Shown here piece after piece: positions 26,305 to 35,836 of a stretch of DNA of 64,000 nucleotides. Source of the stretch: Stappia indica (lineage in GTDB: Bacteria > Pseudomonadota > Alphaproteobacteria > Rhizobiales > Stappiaceae). Below the pieces are notes generated by a model. It searched no databases. It saw only the letters and a list, made by a program, of their open reading frames with translations, and was not told the DNA's origin. The stretch's first letter is position 1. Every line of letters starts with the position of its first letter. A program made the translations under genes and the position numbers. Where the stretch lies: positions 926,259 through 990,258 of the forward strand of contig NZ_JAIVMG010000001.1 in the NCBI RefSeq assembly GCF_020177335.1, in the 5' to 3' direction.

Positions 26305-26785
26305 GCGTCAGCGCGACCCGGGATCGAAGAGCCGGAAGGCAAGCATTCCAATGGATTGGAGCCGAACGCCGTGGCTCCCTGATCCCGATCTCCGCTACGC
26401 TGCGTCCGGGAGGACGCCGAGTGGGGGGCGATGACCGGAGCAGAGAGCCCTTGCCTCTCTTCACGGCGTCATCCCGGCCCCCGAGCCGGGATCGGGGAGC
26501 CCAAAGACCCGCGTTTTCAATCACCCCGCCCCGAAAGGCCGTGGCCCTCCGGTCCCGGATCTTCGCTTCGCTTCGTCCGGGAGGACGCCGAGTGGGGGGC
26601 GATGACCGGAGCAGAGAGCCCTTGCCTCTCTTCACGGCGTCATCCCGGCCCCCGAGCCGGGATCGGGGAGCCCAAAGACCCGCGTTTTCAATCGCCCCGC
26701 CCCGAAAGGCCGTGGCCCTCCGGTCCCGGATCTTCGCTTCGCTTCGTCCGGGAAGACGCCCCTAAAGGACCTTTGTCATCACACC
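26258..26785. mobile_element. Intergenic mobile element, copy A (non-autonomous, MITE-like) with expanded core
   Basis: A 528-bp non-coding element between convergent genes. The left end GCTGAAAAACGGC (26266) and right end AAAGGACCTTTGTCATCAC (26764-26782) correspond to the ends of the element at 42018-42289. Both ends carry a related TGAmAAA-type terminal inverted repeat. The first 110 bp of the core also matches copy B. The rest is two near-identical 171-bp units. There is no transposase; open frames inside are repeat artefacts. Confidence 0.7.
26404..26745. repeat. Two tandem 171-bp units
   Basis: The units run 26404-26574 and 26575-26745, and the next period begins again at 26746 before diverging. 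I found one difference between the units (CAATCACCCC versus CAATCGCCCC). Each unit contains the palindrome CGGCCCCCGAGCCGGGATC and the phrase GGAGGACGCCGAGTGGGG. A related but diverged unit precedes them (26308-26403). The near identity points to recent duplication. Confidence 0.9.
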
Positions 26786-26807
26786 CAGCCAGCGGCTAAG
26801 CCGCCGG
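26786..26807. repeat. Right flanking direct repeat of element copy A
   Basis: This matches 26236-26257 at 19 of 22 positions. It includes the palindrome GCGGCTAAGCCGC, whose centre is the stop codon of the leftward methyltransferase gene. Confidence 0.7.
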
Positions 26808-27386
26808 CTTCAAGAGCCGCAGGCGCCAGGTGACGTTCTTCTTGTCCGAGGTCAGGCGGTAATCGTCGAGCACCTGCCAGTCGTCACCGTCGGTGGCCTC
26901 CCACAGCCGGGCGATCAGCCGGTTGGCGCCGGACTCCAGCCGCTTGGGCGAATACATCGAAATGGCAATGACACCGCCAGGAGCCAGGAACGGCACGAAG
27001 CGCGCGACCACCGCCGCCGGATCCTCGGCGAAGTGCAACACCTCGTTGAAGACGATGGCGGAGAAGGTCTCGCCCTCGGCGGGCGCGAAGGTGTGCATGT
27101 CGCCGGCGCGCAGCGAAGCGATCTGCGGATCGACCTCGGCGATGTTCAGCGCGGCCGGGGCCAGATCGACGCCGACATAATGCTTGATGCCCATGGGCTG
27201 CAGGCGCTCGTACAACAGGCCCTCGCCGCAGCCGATGTCCAGCACGCTGTCCATCGCATCGTTCAGCGCCAGCCACATGCCGATGATGCCATAGCGTCCG
27301 CTCTCGGGCAGGTCGCGCAGGAACGCCCAGCGCCCGGCCCGGTACTCCTCGTCCCATCCGGCGGAGGTGTTCGCGTTCTTGGCCAT
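26796..27386 (-). CDS. Class I SAM-dependent methyltransferase
   Basis: About 196 residues. SAM-binding motif I is VLDIGCGEGLLYERL, motif II is VGVDLAPAAL, and motif IV is FSAIVFNEVLHF. I choose ATG 27386, which has GGAG seven bases upstream; a GTG at 27431 would add 15 residues. It is the last gene of the leftward peptide-transport operon (the permease stop is 27450) and faces the glycan operon across the repeat element. The substrate is unknown; small-molecule or sugar methylation both fit. Confidence 0.85.
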   Translation of the reverse strand: MAKNANTSAGWDEEYRAGRWAFLRDLPESGRYGIIGMWLALNDAMDSVLDIGCGEGLLYERLQPMGIKHYVGVDLAPAALNIAEVDPQIASLRAGDMHTFAPAEGETFSAIVFNEVLHFAEDPAAVVARFVPFLAPGGVIAISMYSPKRLESGANRLIARLWEATDGDDWQVLDDYRLTSDKKNVTWRLRLLKPAA

Positions 27387-27449
27387 CTGCATTCTCCGGT
27401 TGGCGTCCTGGATCTCAGCCTTGCCGGTCACGGCAACTGCTGTTTCCCG

Positions 27450-28622
27450 TCACTTATAAGGGTCCGCGGCGTCACGCAAACCGTCGCCGAGGAAATTGAA
27501 CGCCAAAACGACGATAATGATGGGGATGACCGGCGCCATCAGCCAAGGATAGACCACCACCACGGAGATATCCTGCGCCTCGTTGAGCAGCACCCCCCAG
27601 GAGACCGCCGGCCGGCGCAGGCCGAGATTGAGGTAGGACAGTGCGGTCTCGCCAAGGATCATCGCCGGGATCGACAAGGTGGCCGAGGCGATGATGTGGC
27701 TGGTGAAGCCGGGCAGAAGATGCTTGCGGATCACCCGCGAGGGCCGCGCGCCCATCAGCGTCGCCGCCTTGGCGTATTCCTCCTCGCGCAGGGCCAGAAG
27801 CTTGGAGCGCACAGCGCGGGCCAGCCCTGGCCAGTCGAGCAGACCGAGAATGACGGTGATGCCGAGATAGATCCACACCGGCGACCAGGTCACCGGCAAT
27901 GCCGCCGACAGGGCCATCCACAAGGGCAGTTCCGGCAGGGAACGCAGGATCTCGATCAGCCGCTGGATCAGGCTGTCGATGACCCCGCCGAAAAAGCCCG
28001 CGAGCCCGCCGAAGAACAGCCCCAGCACGATCGAGATGGTCACGCCGATCAAACCGACCGTGAGCGACAGGCGCGCGCCATAGACCAGCCCGGAGAACAC
28101 ATCGCGCCCGAGCCGGTCGGTACCGAGCAGGAACAGCGTGCCGCCCTCGGCCGGGCAGACCAGATGGAAACTGCCCTCGACCAGCCCCCAGAACCGGTAG
28201 TCCGGCCCCTTGCAGAAGAACCGGAGCGGCTGCACGTCGGTCCGGTCTTCCTCGAACACCCATTTCACGGTTTCAAGGTCGATGCTGGAGGTCATCCCAT
28301 AGACGAAGGGGCCGACGAACGACCCTTCGTGAAACAGCCGCAGTTGCTGCGGCGGGGCATATAGGTGATCGTTGGACCGCTCGTTCGCGGAATAGGGCGC
28401 GATCAGCTCGGCGAAGGGGACGCACAGGTAGAACAGAAGCAGGATCACGCCGGACCAGACCGCCACCTTGTGACGGCGGAACTTCCACCACATGATCTTC
28501 CACTGCGAGGCCTGATAATAGGCCTCCTGCTCCGCCGTCAGCGTCTCGGCCTGGGCCGGATCGAACGGTTCGGGATTGACGTAATGCTCCACCGGGGCGC
28601 CGGCCTCGTCCTTCACGCTCAC
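27450..28622 (-). CDS. Oligopeptide-type ABC transporter permease (OppC/YejE-like)
   Basis: A 390-residue inner-membrane permease. After a cytoplasmic N-terminus and first helix (VWSGVILLLFYLCVPFAEL) comes a long periplasmic loop of about 110 residues (from APYSANERSN to LGTDRLGRD). That loop is longer than in DppC and is typical of the YejE-like subgroup. The membrane domain has 'LGTDRLGRDVFSGLVYGARLSL' and the EAA coupling loop 'EEEYAKAATLMGARPSRVIRKHLLP'. The start codon overlaps the stop of the upstream permease (ATGA). Confidence 0.9.
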   Translation of the reverse strand: MSVKDEAGAPVEHYVNPEPFDPAQAETLTAEQEAYYQASQWKIMWWKFRRHKVAVWSGVILLLFYLCVPFAELIAPYSANERSNDHLYAPPQQLRLFHEGSFVGPFVYGMTSSIDLETVKWVFEEDRTDVQPLRFFCKGPDYRFWGLVEGSFHLVCPAEGGTLFLLGTDRLGRDVFSGLVYGARLSLTVGLIGVTISIVLGLFFGGLAGFFGGVIDSLIQRLIEILRSLPELPLWMALSAALPVTWSPVWIYLGITVILGLLDWPGLARAVRSKLLALREEEYAKAATLMGARPSRVIRKHLLPGFTSHIIASATLSIPAMILGETALSYLNLGLRRPAVSWGVLLNEAQDISVVVVYPWLMAPVIPIIIVVLAFNFLGDGLRDAADPYK

Positions 28623-29644
28623 GACGCGGCCCTCCCGCCAAGGCGAATGCGCGGGTCGAGCACCGCCAGCAGCAGGTCCGACACCAGCATGCCGATCAGG
28701 GTGAGAATGGCGACGAACAGAAGGATGAAGCCGGCCAGGAACTGATCCTGCGACTGCAGCGCGTTCAAGAGCACCGGCCCCACCGTCGGCAGGTTGAGCA
28801 CCACCGACACGATCACCGAGCCGGACACCAGCGAGGGGATCAGGTTGCCAATGTCAGCGATGAACGGGTTGAGCGCCATGCGCAGCGGGTATTTCACCAG
28901 GAGCCGGGCTTCGCGCATGCCCTTTGCCCGGGCGGTGGTCACGTATTGCCGGTGCAGTTCATCGAGCAGGTTGGCCCGCAGTCGCCGGATCATCGCCGCC
29001 GTTCCGGCGGTGCCGATGACGATGGTCGGTACGATGAGATGGGCCAGGATCGACAGCATCTTGTCGACGCTCATCGGCCGGCCGATGTACTCTGGATCCA
29101 TCAGCCCGCCGATCGACAGGCCGAACCAGCGGTTCGCCAGATAGAGCATGATCAGCCCGAGCAGGAAGTTGGGCGTCGCCAGGCCGATGTAGCCGACAAA
29201 CGTAAAGCCGTAGTCGCCCCAGGAATACTGGCGGGTGGCGGAGTAGATGCCAATCGGGAAGGAGACGACATAGACGAACAGGATGGTCGCCATGTTGAGG
29301 ATGATCGTCATCGGCAGCGTCGGCCCGATCACGTCCGCTACCGGCTTTTCATACTCGAACGACCAGCCCCAGTTGCCCTGCAACAACCCGTCGAACCCAT
29401 GCGGGCCGGGCCACAGCCCGACCCAGATCAGGTAGCGCTCCAGAAACGGCCGGTCGAGCGCGAATTCCGCCCGCAGGAACTCCAGCTTTGCCACGGACGA
29501 ACTTTCGCCCGCCGCTTTCAGGGCGGCGATCTGGTTGGAAATATAATCACCGGCCGGAAGCTCGATGATGATGAAGGTCAGGAAGCTGATCACCAGAAGC
29601 GTCGGGATCATCGTCACCACCCGGCGCAGGATGTAGTAGAGCAT
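28619..29644 (-). CDS. Oligopeptide-type ABC transporter permease (OppB-like)
   Basis: A 341-residue inner-membrane permease. The start 'MLYYILRRVVTMIPTLLVISFLTF' and the EAA loop 'YVTTARAKGMREARLLVKYPLRMALNPF' identify the DppB/OppB family. ATG 29644 has AAGGA upstream; a TTG one codon earlier is not needed. A periplasmic loop with many charged residues (GESSSVAKLEFLRAEFALDRP) follows helix 1. It pairs with the next gene to form the channel. Confidence 0.9.
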   Translation of the reverse strand: MLYYILRRVVTMIPTLLVISFLTFIIIELPAGDYISNQIAALKAAGESSSVAKLEFLRAEFALDRPFLERYLIWVGLWPGPHGFDGLLQGNWGWSFEYEKPVADVIGPTLPMTIILNMATILFVYVVSFPIGIYSATRQYSWGDYGFTFVGYIGLATPNFLLGLIMLYLANRWFGLSIGGLMDPEYIGRPMSVDKMLSILAHLIVPTIVIGTAGTAAMIRRLRANLLDELHRQYVTTARAKGMREARLLVKYPLRMALNPFIADIGNLIPSLVSGSVIVSVVLNLPTVGPVLLNALQSQDQFLAGFILLFVAILTLIGMLVSDLLLAVLDPRIRLGGRAAS

Positions 29645-29745
29645 CAACCCGTCCTTGTTTCCCTCGGGACCGCCGTCCCGGCGAATGCGTCGTCGTTGTC
29701 GTCAAATCGCGGACATCGGAAGCGCGGCAGGCCGCGCCGCCAAGC

Positions 29746-31659
29746 CTATTTCACAAAGAATTCGTCCATGCGGTGAATGCCGAAATGGGCACCAGGATCC
29801 CAGCCGTAGATCCCCTCCTTCGGCACATTGCCCAGCCCCTTGACCACCACCGGCTGGCGCACCTCGGCGACAAGGCCGATGTGGATGGTCTCATCGGCAT
29901 GGATCTGCAGGATTTCCTGCCAGATCGCGGCACGCTCCTGCGGCGAGGCGGAGACCAGCCAGCGGTCGTAGAGCTCGACCAGCCGTGCGGCGGGCGCCCA
30001 GTCTGGCTTCTCGCCGGTCTTGCCCTCGGTTTCGTAGTAATCGCCCCACAGGGACCAGGAGAGGAAATCGCCGCGCACCGGAACGAAATCCTCCGGTGGC
30101 ATTTCCGAGGTCGGAATGCCGTTCTCAAAGCCGCTCCAGACCGACATGACCAGGAAACCGCTCAGCGCCCGCTCGCGCATGGTGTCGCGCTGGCTTGGCT
30201 TGGCGAACAGCTTGACGCCGATCTCCTTCCAGGTCTCGCCCACCAGTTCCAGCGCATCGAGCTGTTCCTGGCTTTCGCCACTGGCCTCGACGATGATTTC
30301 CAGCGGCCGGCCATCGGGCAAAAGGCGGGTGCCGTCGCCGCGCCGCTCGGTCAGCCCCATCTCGTCCAGCAGCGCATTCGCCGCCGCAAGGTCGAACTCG
30401 GCGTAGGCGTCGCGGTATTCCGGCTTGAACAGCGGGCTGCGCGACAGAACGGTGTCGTTGCCCGGCGTGCCGAAGCCGAGATAGAGCGCCCGGTTGATCA
30501 TCTGCCGGTCGATGCCGAGCGACAGAGCGCGGCGGAAGCGGGTGTCGCGCAGGGTCTTGCGCCAGACCGGATCCTTCACCGTCAGGTTGGGCAGCAGGGA
30601 GATTTCCGAGCCCTTGCTGATCGGCCAGAGCAGGGTCTTGTAGTCGCCGGTCTTCTCGCCCTGCTTGAGGATGGTGATGTCGGAAAAGCCGATATTGCGG
30701 GCCTGAAGATCGACCTCGCCCGCCTGGGTCTTGGCCGGGATGATCTTGCCGTCGGCCACGGTCATCACCACCCGGTCCGCATAGGGAAGCTGCTGCCCGG
30801 CGGTGTCGACCCGGTGGTAATAGGGATTGCGCTCCAGCACGAAGCGCCGCTCGCCGGCATCCTCGAACCGCACCCAGGGCTGCAGCGTCGGCAGATCCGG
30901 ATTGCGGGCATTGTACATGTCGTCTTGCTTGTTGAAGAGCGGCGCCCAGCCGCGCAGCTTGCGTACCGCTGCCTGTTTCTTGATCTCCGCCTCATCGGCG
31001 TATTTGGCATGGAACTGCTTCAGGTAATGCGCGGGGCGATAGATGAACGGCGGGCGCGACTTGGCCAGTTCCGGCTGGAACAGCGGATTGGGCGTGTCCC
31101 AGGTAAAGCGCACCGTGGTTTCGTCGAGCACCTCGAATAGCGGCGGTTCGCCCCCCGCCAGCATGAATGGTGGCAGACCGGAGGGTTGCAGTTCCGGGTT
31201 CAGCGCCACATCCTCATACCAGAAGCGGATGTCCTCGGAGGTGAACGGCGCGCCATCCGACCACTTGTGCCCCTCGCGCAGGTGCAAGGTGAACCTGCGG
31301 CCCTCCTCCACCTCGAAATCCTTGAGGATGTCCGGGACCAGATTGAGCTCCTCGTCATAGCCAACGAGGCGGGCATAGCCCCAGACATTGATCAGCCGCA
31401 CGTCCTTGGAGCGACCGATCAACGTATCGATATCGCCGCCCTGCTGGCCCGTGACCCGGCCCTTGGCCTCCAGGTCGACCACCAGAGGCTCGCTCGGCAG
31501 GCGCTCGCCCACCGGCGGCAGGTCCTTGCCGACCCGCGCCTCCAGCATGGGCGTCTCCTTGAGATCGAGCGCCAGCGCCGGCGACAGAGCGAAGCCTGCC
31601 CCGAAGGCAAGCGCAGCCCCGACAAGGGCGCCGGCGGAAAGAGGAAAACGGCAGCTCAT
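29746..31659 (-). CDS. Large periplasmic binding protein of the peptide transporter (SBP family 5)
   Basis: About 637 residues, longer than DppA and close to YejA size. The signal peptide is '[30 protein letters not shown]', cut before LDLKET. A strong GGGAGG-type ribosome site lies 6-8 bp before ATG 31659, which overlaps the ATPase stop codon (ATGA). Landmarks are 'HLREGHKWSDGAPFTSEDIRFWYEDV', 'FRRALSLGIDRQMINRALYLG' and the C-terminal 'YGWDPGAHFGIHRMDEFFVK'. A 98-bp gap with a small GC hairpin (29722-29737) separates it from the permeases. Size suggests long or modified peptides, but this is not proven. Confidence 0.88.
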   Translation of the reverse strand: MSCRFPLSAGALVGAALAFGAGFALSPALALDLKETPMLEARVGKDLPPVGERLPSEPLVVDLEAKGRVTGQQGGDIDTLIGRSKDVRLINVWGYARLVGYDEELNLVPDILKDFEVEEGRRFTLHLREGHKWSDGAPFTSEDIRFWYEDVALNPELQPSGLPPFMLAGGEPPLFEVLDETTVRFTWDTPNPLFQPELAKSRPPFIYRPAHYLKQFHAKYADEAEIKKQAAVRKLRGWAPLFNKQDDMYNARNPDLPTLQPWVRFEDAGERRFVLERNPYYHRVDTAGQQLPYADRVVMTVADGKIIPAKTQAGEVDLQARNIGFSDITILKQGEKTGDYKTLLWPISKGSEISLLPNLTVKDPVWRKTLRDTRFRRALSLGIDRQMINRALYLGFGTPGNDTVLSRSPLFKPEYRDAYAEFDLAAANALLDEMGLTERRGDGTRLLPDGRPLEIIVEASGESQEQLDALELVGETWKEIGVKLFAKPSQRDTMRERALSGFLVMSVWSGFENGIPTSEMPPEDFVPVRGDFLSWSLWGDYYETEGKTGEKPDWAPAARLVELYDRWLVSASPQERAAIWQEILQIHADETIHIGLVAEVRQPVVVKGLGNVPKEGIYGWDPGAHFGIHRMDEFFVK

Positions 31660-33545
31660 AGAATAGCCTCCCTGGCCGGCTCGGGCCGTGTAGCGGATGC
31701 GCCGGGCGCGCAGACGAAATGACCGGGCTTCATTTCGACGAGCACCGGCGCGGTGCCGTCGGTCAGGCGGAACGGTTCGGGCCACAACGACGGCTCGGAT
31801 GCGCGCTGCTCGTCGAGCGCGGCAAAGTCGAGCGGCGCGTCAAGATCCGGCTCGGGCACCGAGCGCAGCAGCGCGCGGGTGTAGGGATGCAGCGGCTCCT
31901 CGACCACGCTTCGGGTTTCCCCGATCTCCACCACGCGCCCCCGACACATCACCGCAACCCGGTCGGCGATATAGTCGACGACCGCCAGATTGTGACTGAC
32001 GAACAGATACGTCAACCCCAGTTCCGACTTCAGGTCCTTGAGAAGGTTCAGGATTTGCGCCTGAACCGACACATCGAGCGCCGAGGTCGGCTCGTCGCAC
32101 AGAATGAACTCCGGATTGAGCGCCAGCGCCCTTGCGATGCCGATGCGCTGACGCTGGCCGCCGGAGAAGGAATGCGGATAGCGGCGCAGGAAACGCGGGT
32201 CGAGCCCGACCAGCCGCATCAGCTCGCGCACCCGTTCGGCCCGCTCCGCCGGCGTTCCCACCTCATGGATGATCAGCGGCTCCAGCAGGATATCGTTGAC
32301 GGTCATGCGCGGGTTCAGCGAGGAGAACGGATCCTGGAAGATCAGTTGCACCCGCTTGCGATAGTCGAGCAACGCCGGCCCGGACAGCCCGGCCACATCC
32401 ATCGGCCCGGCGCCGGTATCGTAGTGAATCGTGCCGCCGTCAATGTCGATCGCCCGCAGGATCGCCTTGGCCGTGGTGGTCTTGCCCGACCCGGATTCCC
32501 CGACGAGCCCCAGGCATTCGCCCCGCCGCACGGTCAGGTTGATGTCGTCCAGCGCCAGAAGCTCATGCGCGCCTCCGCCGAACAAGCCGCTCTTGCGGGT
32601 CAGGAAGGTCTTGCTGACATGTTCGAGGCGCACCAGCGGCGCCCCCTTGGCCACCCCGTTCGACCGCCCCCCTGCCAGAAACCCTTCCGCATGGGGCTCG
32701 ATCGGGCGGATCGGCACCAGCCGTTCCCCCGGTTCCATGCCGATGCGCGGCACCGCGTTGAGCAGCGCCTTCAGATAGGCATGTTGCGGATTGGCGAACA
32801 GGGCGCTTGCCGCACCCTTTTCCATGATCCGGCCATGGTAGATCACCACCACCTCGTCCGCCATATTGGCGACGACACCGAAATCATGGGTGATCAGCAG
32901 CACGGACATGCTGAGTTCGCTCTGCACGTCCTTGATCAGCTTGAGGATTTCCGCCTGGATCGTGACATCAAGCGCGGTTGTCGGCTCGTCGGCGATCAGC
33001 AGCGCCGGATGACAGATCATCGCCATGGCGATCATCGCCCGCTGCCGTAACCCGCCCGACAGCTCGAACGGATAGGAATTCAGCGCCCGGGCGGGATCTG
33101 GAAAACGGACCAGCCGCAGCATGTCCCGGGTCAGTTCGCGCGCCTCGGCCGCGTTGACGCCGCGATGCAGCTCGGCCGCCTCGCCGATCTGGTCACCGAT
33201 GGTGTGCAGCGGCGACAGGGAGGTCATCGGTTCCTGGAAGATGATGGCGATGCGGTTGCCGCGAATGGCCCGCATCTCCTCTCCCTTGCGGTTCAGCGCG
33301 GCAATGTCCACCGCGGTACCGCCGGCCATGTCGTTGAACAACAATCGGCCGCCGGTGATTTCCGCCTTCTCCGGCAGCAATCCCATGATGGCCTGGGAAA
33401 TCACCGTCTTGCCCGAACCGGATTCGCCGACCAGCGCCACCGTCCTGTTCTCGGGAACGGAGAACGACACGTTGTCGACCGCGCGGGCACGCCCCTCACT
33501 CGTCACAAAGTCGACGCTCAGGCCGTCGACCGTCAGCACATCCAC
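31656..33545 (-). CDS. Dual ATPase of the oligopeptide ABC transporter (DppD-DppF fusion, YejF-like)
   Basis: About 629 residues with two complete ATPase domains in one chain. Domain 1: Walker [10 protein letters not shown], signature [12 protein letters not shown], Walker [13 protein letters not shown]. Domain 2: Walker [10 protein letters not shown], signature [12 protein letters not shown], Walker [13 protein letters not shown]. Each is followed by the oligopeptide-type C-terminal extension ('[15 protein letters not shown]'). I place the start at GTG 33545, which lies 9 bp after GGGGAGG; GTG 33554 abuts it. It is the first gene of the operon ATPase - binding protein - permease - permease - methyltransferase. 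Confidence 0.9.
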   Translation of the reverse strand: MDVLTVDGLSVDFVTSEGRARAVDNVSFSVPENRTVALVGESGSGKTVISQAIMGLLPEKAEITGGRLLFNDMAGGTAVDIAALNRKGEEMRAIRGNRIAIIFQEPMTSLSPLHTIGDQIGEAAELHRGVNAAEARELTRDMLRLVRFPDPARALNSYPFELSGGLRQRAMIAMAMICHPALLIADEPTTALDVTIQAEILKLIKDVQSELSMSVLLITHDFGVVANMADEVVVIYHGRIMEKGAASALFANPQHAYLKALLNAVPRIGMEPGERLVPIRPIEPHAEGFLAGGRSNGVAKGAPLVRLEHVSKTFLTRKSGLFGGGAHELLALDDINLTVRRGECLGLVGESGSGKTTTAKAILRAIDIDGGTIHYDTGAGPMDVAGLSGPALLDYRKRVQLIFQDPFSSLNPRMTVNDILLEPLIIHEVGTPAERAERVRELMRLVGLDPRFLRRYPHSFSGGQRQRIGIARALALNPEFILCDEPTSALDVSVQAQILNLLKDLKSELGLTYLFVSHNLAVVDYIADRVAVMCRGRVVEIGETRSVVEEPLHPYTRALLRSVPEPDLDAPLDFAALDEQRASEPSLWPEPFRLTDGTAPVLVEMKPGHFVCAPGASATRPEPAREAIL

Positions 33546-33724
33546 GTAAACCACCCTCCCCGGCGAATTTTCCGGCCATTATAGGTGTCGCCGCACCAAT
33601 CGAAAGGCCCCATGCCCGTCCAGACAGTGCGCAGGGCAGATCACACTTCCATGTCTTGCAGTTGACAGCGCCCTTGCCAAGTACGGTCTTTCAACAAGGT
33701 GTCAAAAACCTGCACGGCATCGGG

Positions 33725-33759
33725 AAAAAACTGGCCGGATCCGGAAGAGCAGCGGCCAG
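33725..33759 (-). terminator. Intrinsic terminator after the second adenylate cyclase gene
   Basis: On the minus strand CTGGCCG pairs with CGGCCAG around a 15-base loop and is followed by TTTTTT. It lies 15 bp past the cyclase stop codon and separates it from the peptide-transport operon. Confidence 0.75.
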
Positions 33760-33773
33760 ATCGGGAACAACAC

Positions 33774-35675
33774 CTATTCCGCCGCGCCGACCGACGAGGC
33801 CGCGGGCAGATCGCCAATGAGCGGCGAGGCCCTGTCATCGACCCGCCAGACGGTCACCGCCCCGCTGCGCCCGCGCAGGCGATGAGTGCCCGCAGGAGAC
33901 GAGGCAATCCCCCCACCCGCCCGGCGGATGGTGTCCTCGCTGGCGAGAATCACCACCTCATCGTCGGGGCTGACATCCCGGCCCAGCGACTGCAGCCGCT
34001 CGCACAGATTCACCGCGTCGCCGACCACCGTGTAGTTCCAGCGATCGAGCGCGCCGACATTGCCGACGACCACCTTGCCGCTGTGAATGCCGATGCGCAG
34101 TCGCATCGGCGGCTCGCCCCGCTCGGCGCAGGCCCGGTTGTCGGCCCGAAGCGCGGAGGCCATGCCGACACAGGCGCGCACCGCCGCGCGGGCATGGTCG
34201 GGCCGGGCATCCGGCGCGCCCCAGAAGGCGAGCATCCCGTCGCCAATGAACTTGTCGACGGTCCCCCCTTCCCGCTCCACCGCCGCCACCAGCAGTGCGA
34301 AATGCTGGTTCAGCGCCTCGGCGGTCTCCACCGCTGTCAGGTTCTCCGACAAGGAGGTGAAGCCGACGATATCGGTGAACACGAGGGTGATTTCCATTTC
34401 CCGCGCCACCATCGCCTGATCCATGCCAAGACGCATCAGCTTGCGAAACAACGACCGGGGCACATAAGTGTTCATCGCCCGCAGGCCGACCACCATGGCA
34501 TTGAAGGCCTGATAGACCTGATCCAGCTCGCGAATGCGGCTTTGCGGCAGCGGTTTGACCCGGTCGAATTCCAGCGCCCCGATGTATTGCGCGCGCTTGG
34601 CGATCTCCTCCAGCGGCCGCGCGGCCCGGCGCAGCAACAGCACCGCCAGAACCAGCGCGATGACGATCGAGACAAGCCCGACGGTCGCCGAGCCGAACAG
34701 GCGCCGTATCTCGCGCGAGATGGTCGAGGCCTCGTAGTACTGCCCGACGATCCACACATCCGGGCCATAGCCCTCCAGCCGCTTGGTCATCGACAGGTGG
34801 TCGGGGCCATCGTCATGGGATTCGATGTCGCGCACATCGACCCCCAGGGCACTGGCCTTTTCGAAGGTCTCCATCAACTCGCCCGTCGCCAGGCCGCTCA
34901 AGACCGAATCGCCCAGCTCGGAGATGGTGGCCGGCAGGTCGATCGACTTGCCGGTCAGCGCCCGCACCAGCGCCAGATCGGAATAGGCGATCACCTCATC
35001 GCCATTGGCCAGGATGAAGACCGTGGCGTCGTCGCCGCCGTCGAGCTGGCGCACCGCGTTGCCGATCTCCTCCGTCGACACCGCCGCCGTCAGGTATCCG
35101 GACAGCATGCCGTTGTTCACCAGCGGCACGGTGACATTGGCATAGAGTTCACCGCTCGCCTGCACCAGGGGCCCCCAGGTCGCGCCGGATCGCGCGGTGA
35201 CCTTCGGCAGGACGTAGCGCTCGGAAACCTCCGGCACCTGTTGCCGCTGGAACGGCCAGAGCCGGCCGGTCTCACCGCGATAGATGCCGAACTCCTCGCC
35301 GCTGACATCGGTGATCACAAGCACGTCGATCACCATGTTGGAGTAGACCGCGGCAAGCAGGGACGGCTTCAACTGCTCGAATTGATCCAGACCGATCTCA
35401 CGGTTGTCAAAGAGGTTCTTCAGCTCCAGCACCGCGCCGGCGGCAAGATCGAGATGGTCGCTGACCTGCTGCGCCAGGGCATTGGTGGTGAGCACCGCCT
35501 TGTCGTTCAGCAGAGAAAAGGTGTTGCGGATATTCGCGGTGACGGCGAGACCAAGCACCAGCAACATCGACACGGTCAAAAGCGCGCCGAAGGCCGTGCT
35601 GACAAGCGCGGTCATCGAAATGCCGCGCACGCTCTTCACGCTCTTGGTGCCGAACACTGTCAGCCGTTTCAACAT
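33774..35675 (-). CDS. Adenylate/guanylate cyclase with periplasmic sensor and HAMP-like linker
   Basis: 633 residues. Helix 1 is at about 22-48 and helix 2 at about 315-340; between them lies a periplasmic sensor region of about 260 residues with a Cache-like look. A HAMP-like segment (RRAARPLEEIAKRAQYIGALEF) leads to the cyclase domain. Both metal Asp residues are present (VFTDIVGF and FIGDGMLAFW), and the transition-state Asn and Arg are normal (DAVNLCERLQ), unlike in the cyclase at 14.6 kb. It is expressed alone: divergent from the alpha/beta hydrolase and ended by its own terminator. It should convert a periplasmic cue into cAMP or cGMP. Confidence 0.9.
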   Translation of the reverse strand: MLKRLTVFGTKSVKSVRGISMTALVSTAFGALLTVSMLLVLGLAVTANIRNTFSLLNDKAVLTTNALAQQVSDHLDLAAGAVLELKNLFDNREIGLDQFEQLKPSLLAAVYSNMVIDVLVITDVSGEEFGIYRGETGRLWPFQRQQVPEVSERYVLPKVTARSGATWGPLVQASGELYANVTVPLVNNGMLSGYLTAAVSTEEIGNAVRQLDGGDDATVFILANGDEVIAYSDLALVRALTGKSIDLPATISELGDSVLSGLATGELMETFEKASALGVDVRDIESHDDGPDHLSMTKRLEGYGPDVWIVGQYYEASTISREIRRLFGSATVGLVSIVIALVLAVLLLRRAARPLEEIAKRAQYIGALEFDRVKPLPQSRIRELDQVYQAFNAMVVGLRAMNTYVPRSLFRKLMRLGMDQAMVAREMEITLVFTDIVGFTSLSENLTAVETAEALNQHFALLVAAVEREGGTVDKFIGDGMLAFWGAPDARPDHARAAVRACVGMASALRADNRACAERGEPPMRLRIGIHSGKVVVGNVGALDRWNYTVVGDAVNLCERLQSLGRDVSPDDEVVILASEDTIRRAGGGIASSPAGTHRLRGRSGAVTVWRVDDRASPLIGDLPAASSVGAAE

Positions 35676-35836
35676 GCTTGACCGATTACCCTTCGCTCGC
35701 CGTTGCCACTGCGGGTAGCATACTCCGGTTTTCAGTCCAAACGTGATTCACCGAGGCGCCCCCTCCTCCCGGCTGTACTCAATCCCCGCGAGCGGTTAAG
35801 CAGCCATGACGAGCATGCCCTGCCGCCGGAGCCACA

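Noticed and set aside
26421..26799. Open frames of 114-122 residues across the tandem repeat
   Set aside because: They are read through the repeated units of a non-coding element; the peptide is itself a repeat and has no ribosome site of note.
29722..29737. Terminator between the peptide-binding protein and permease genes
   Set aside because: The hairpin (GCGCGGC-AG-GCCGCGC) has only a 2-base loop and no T run, so it is not listed as a terminator.
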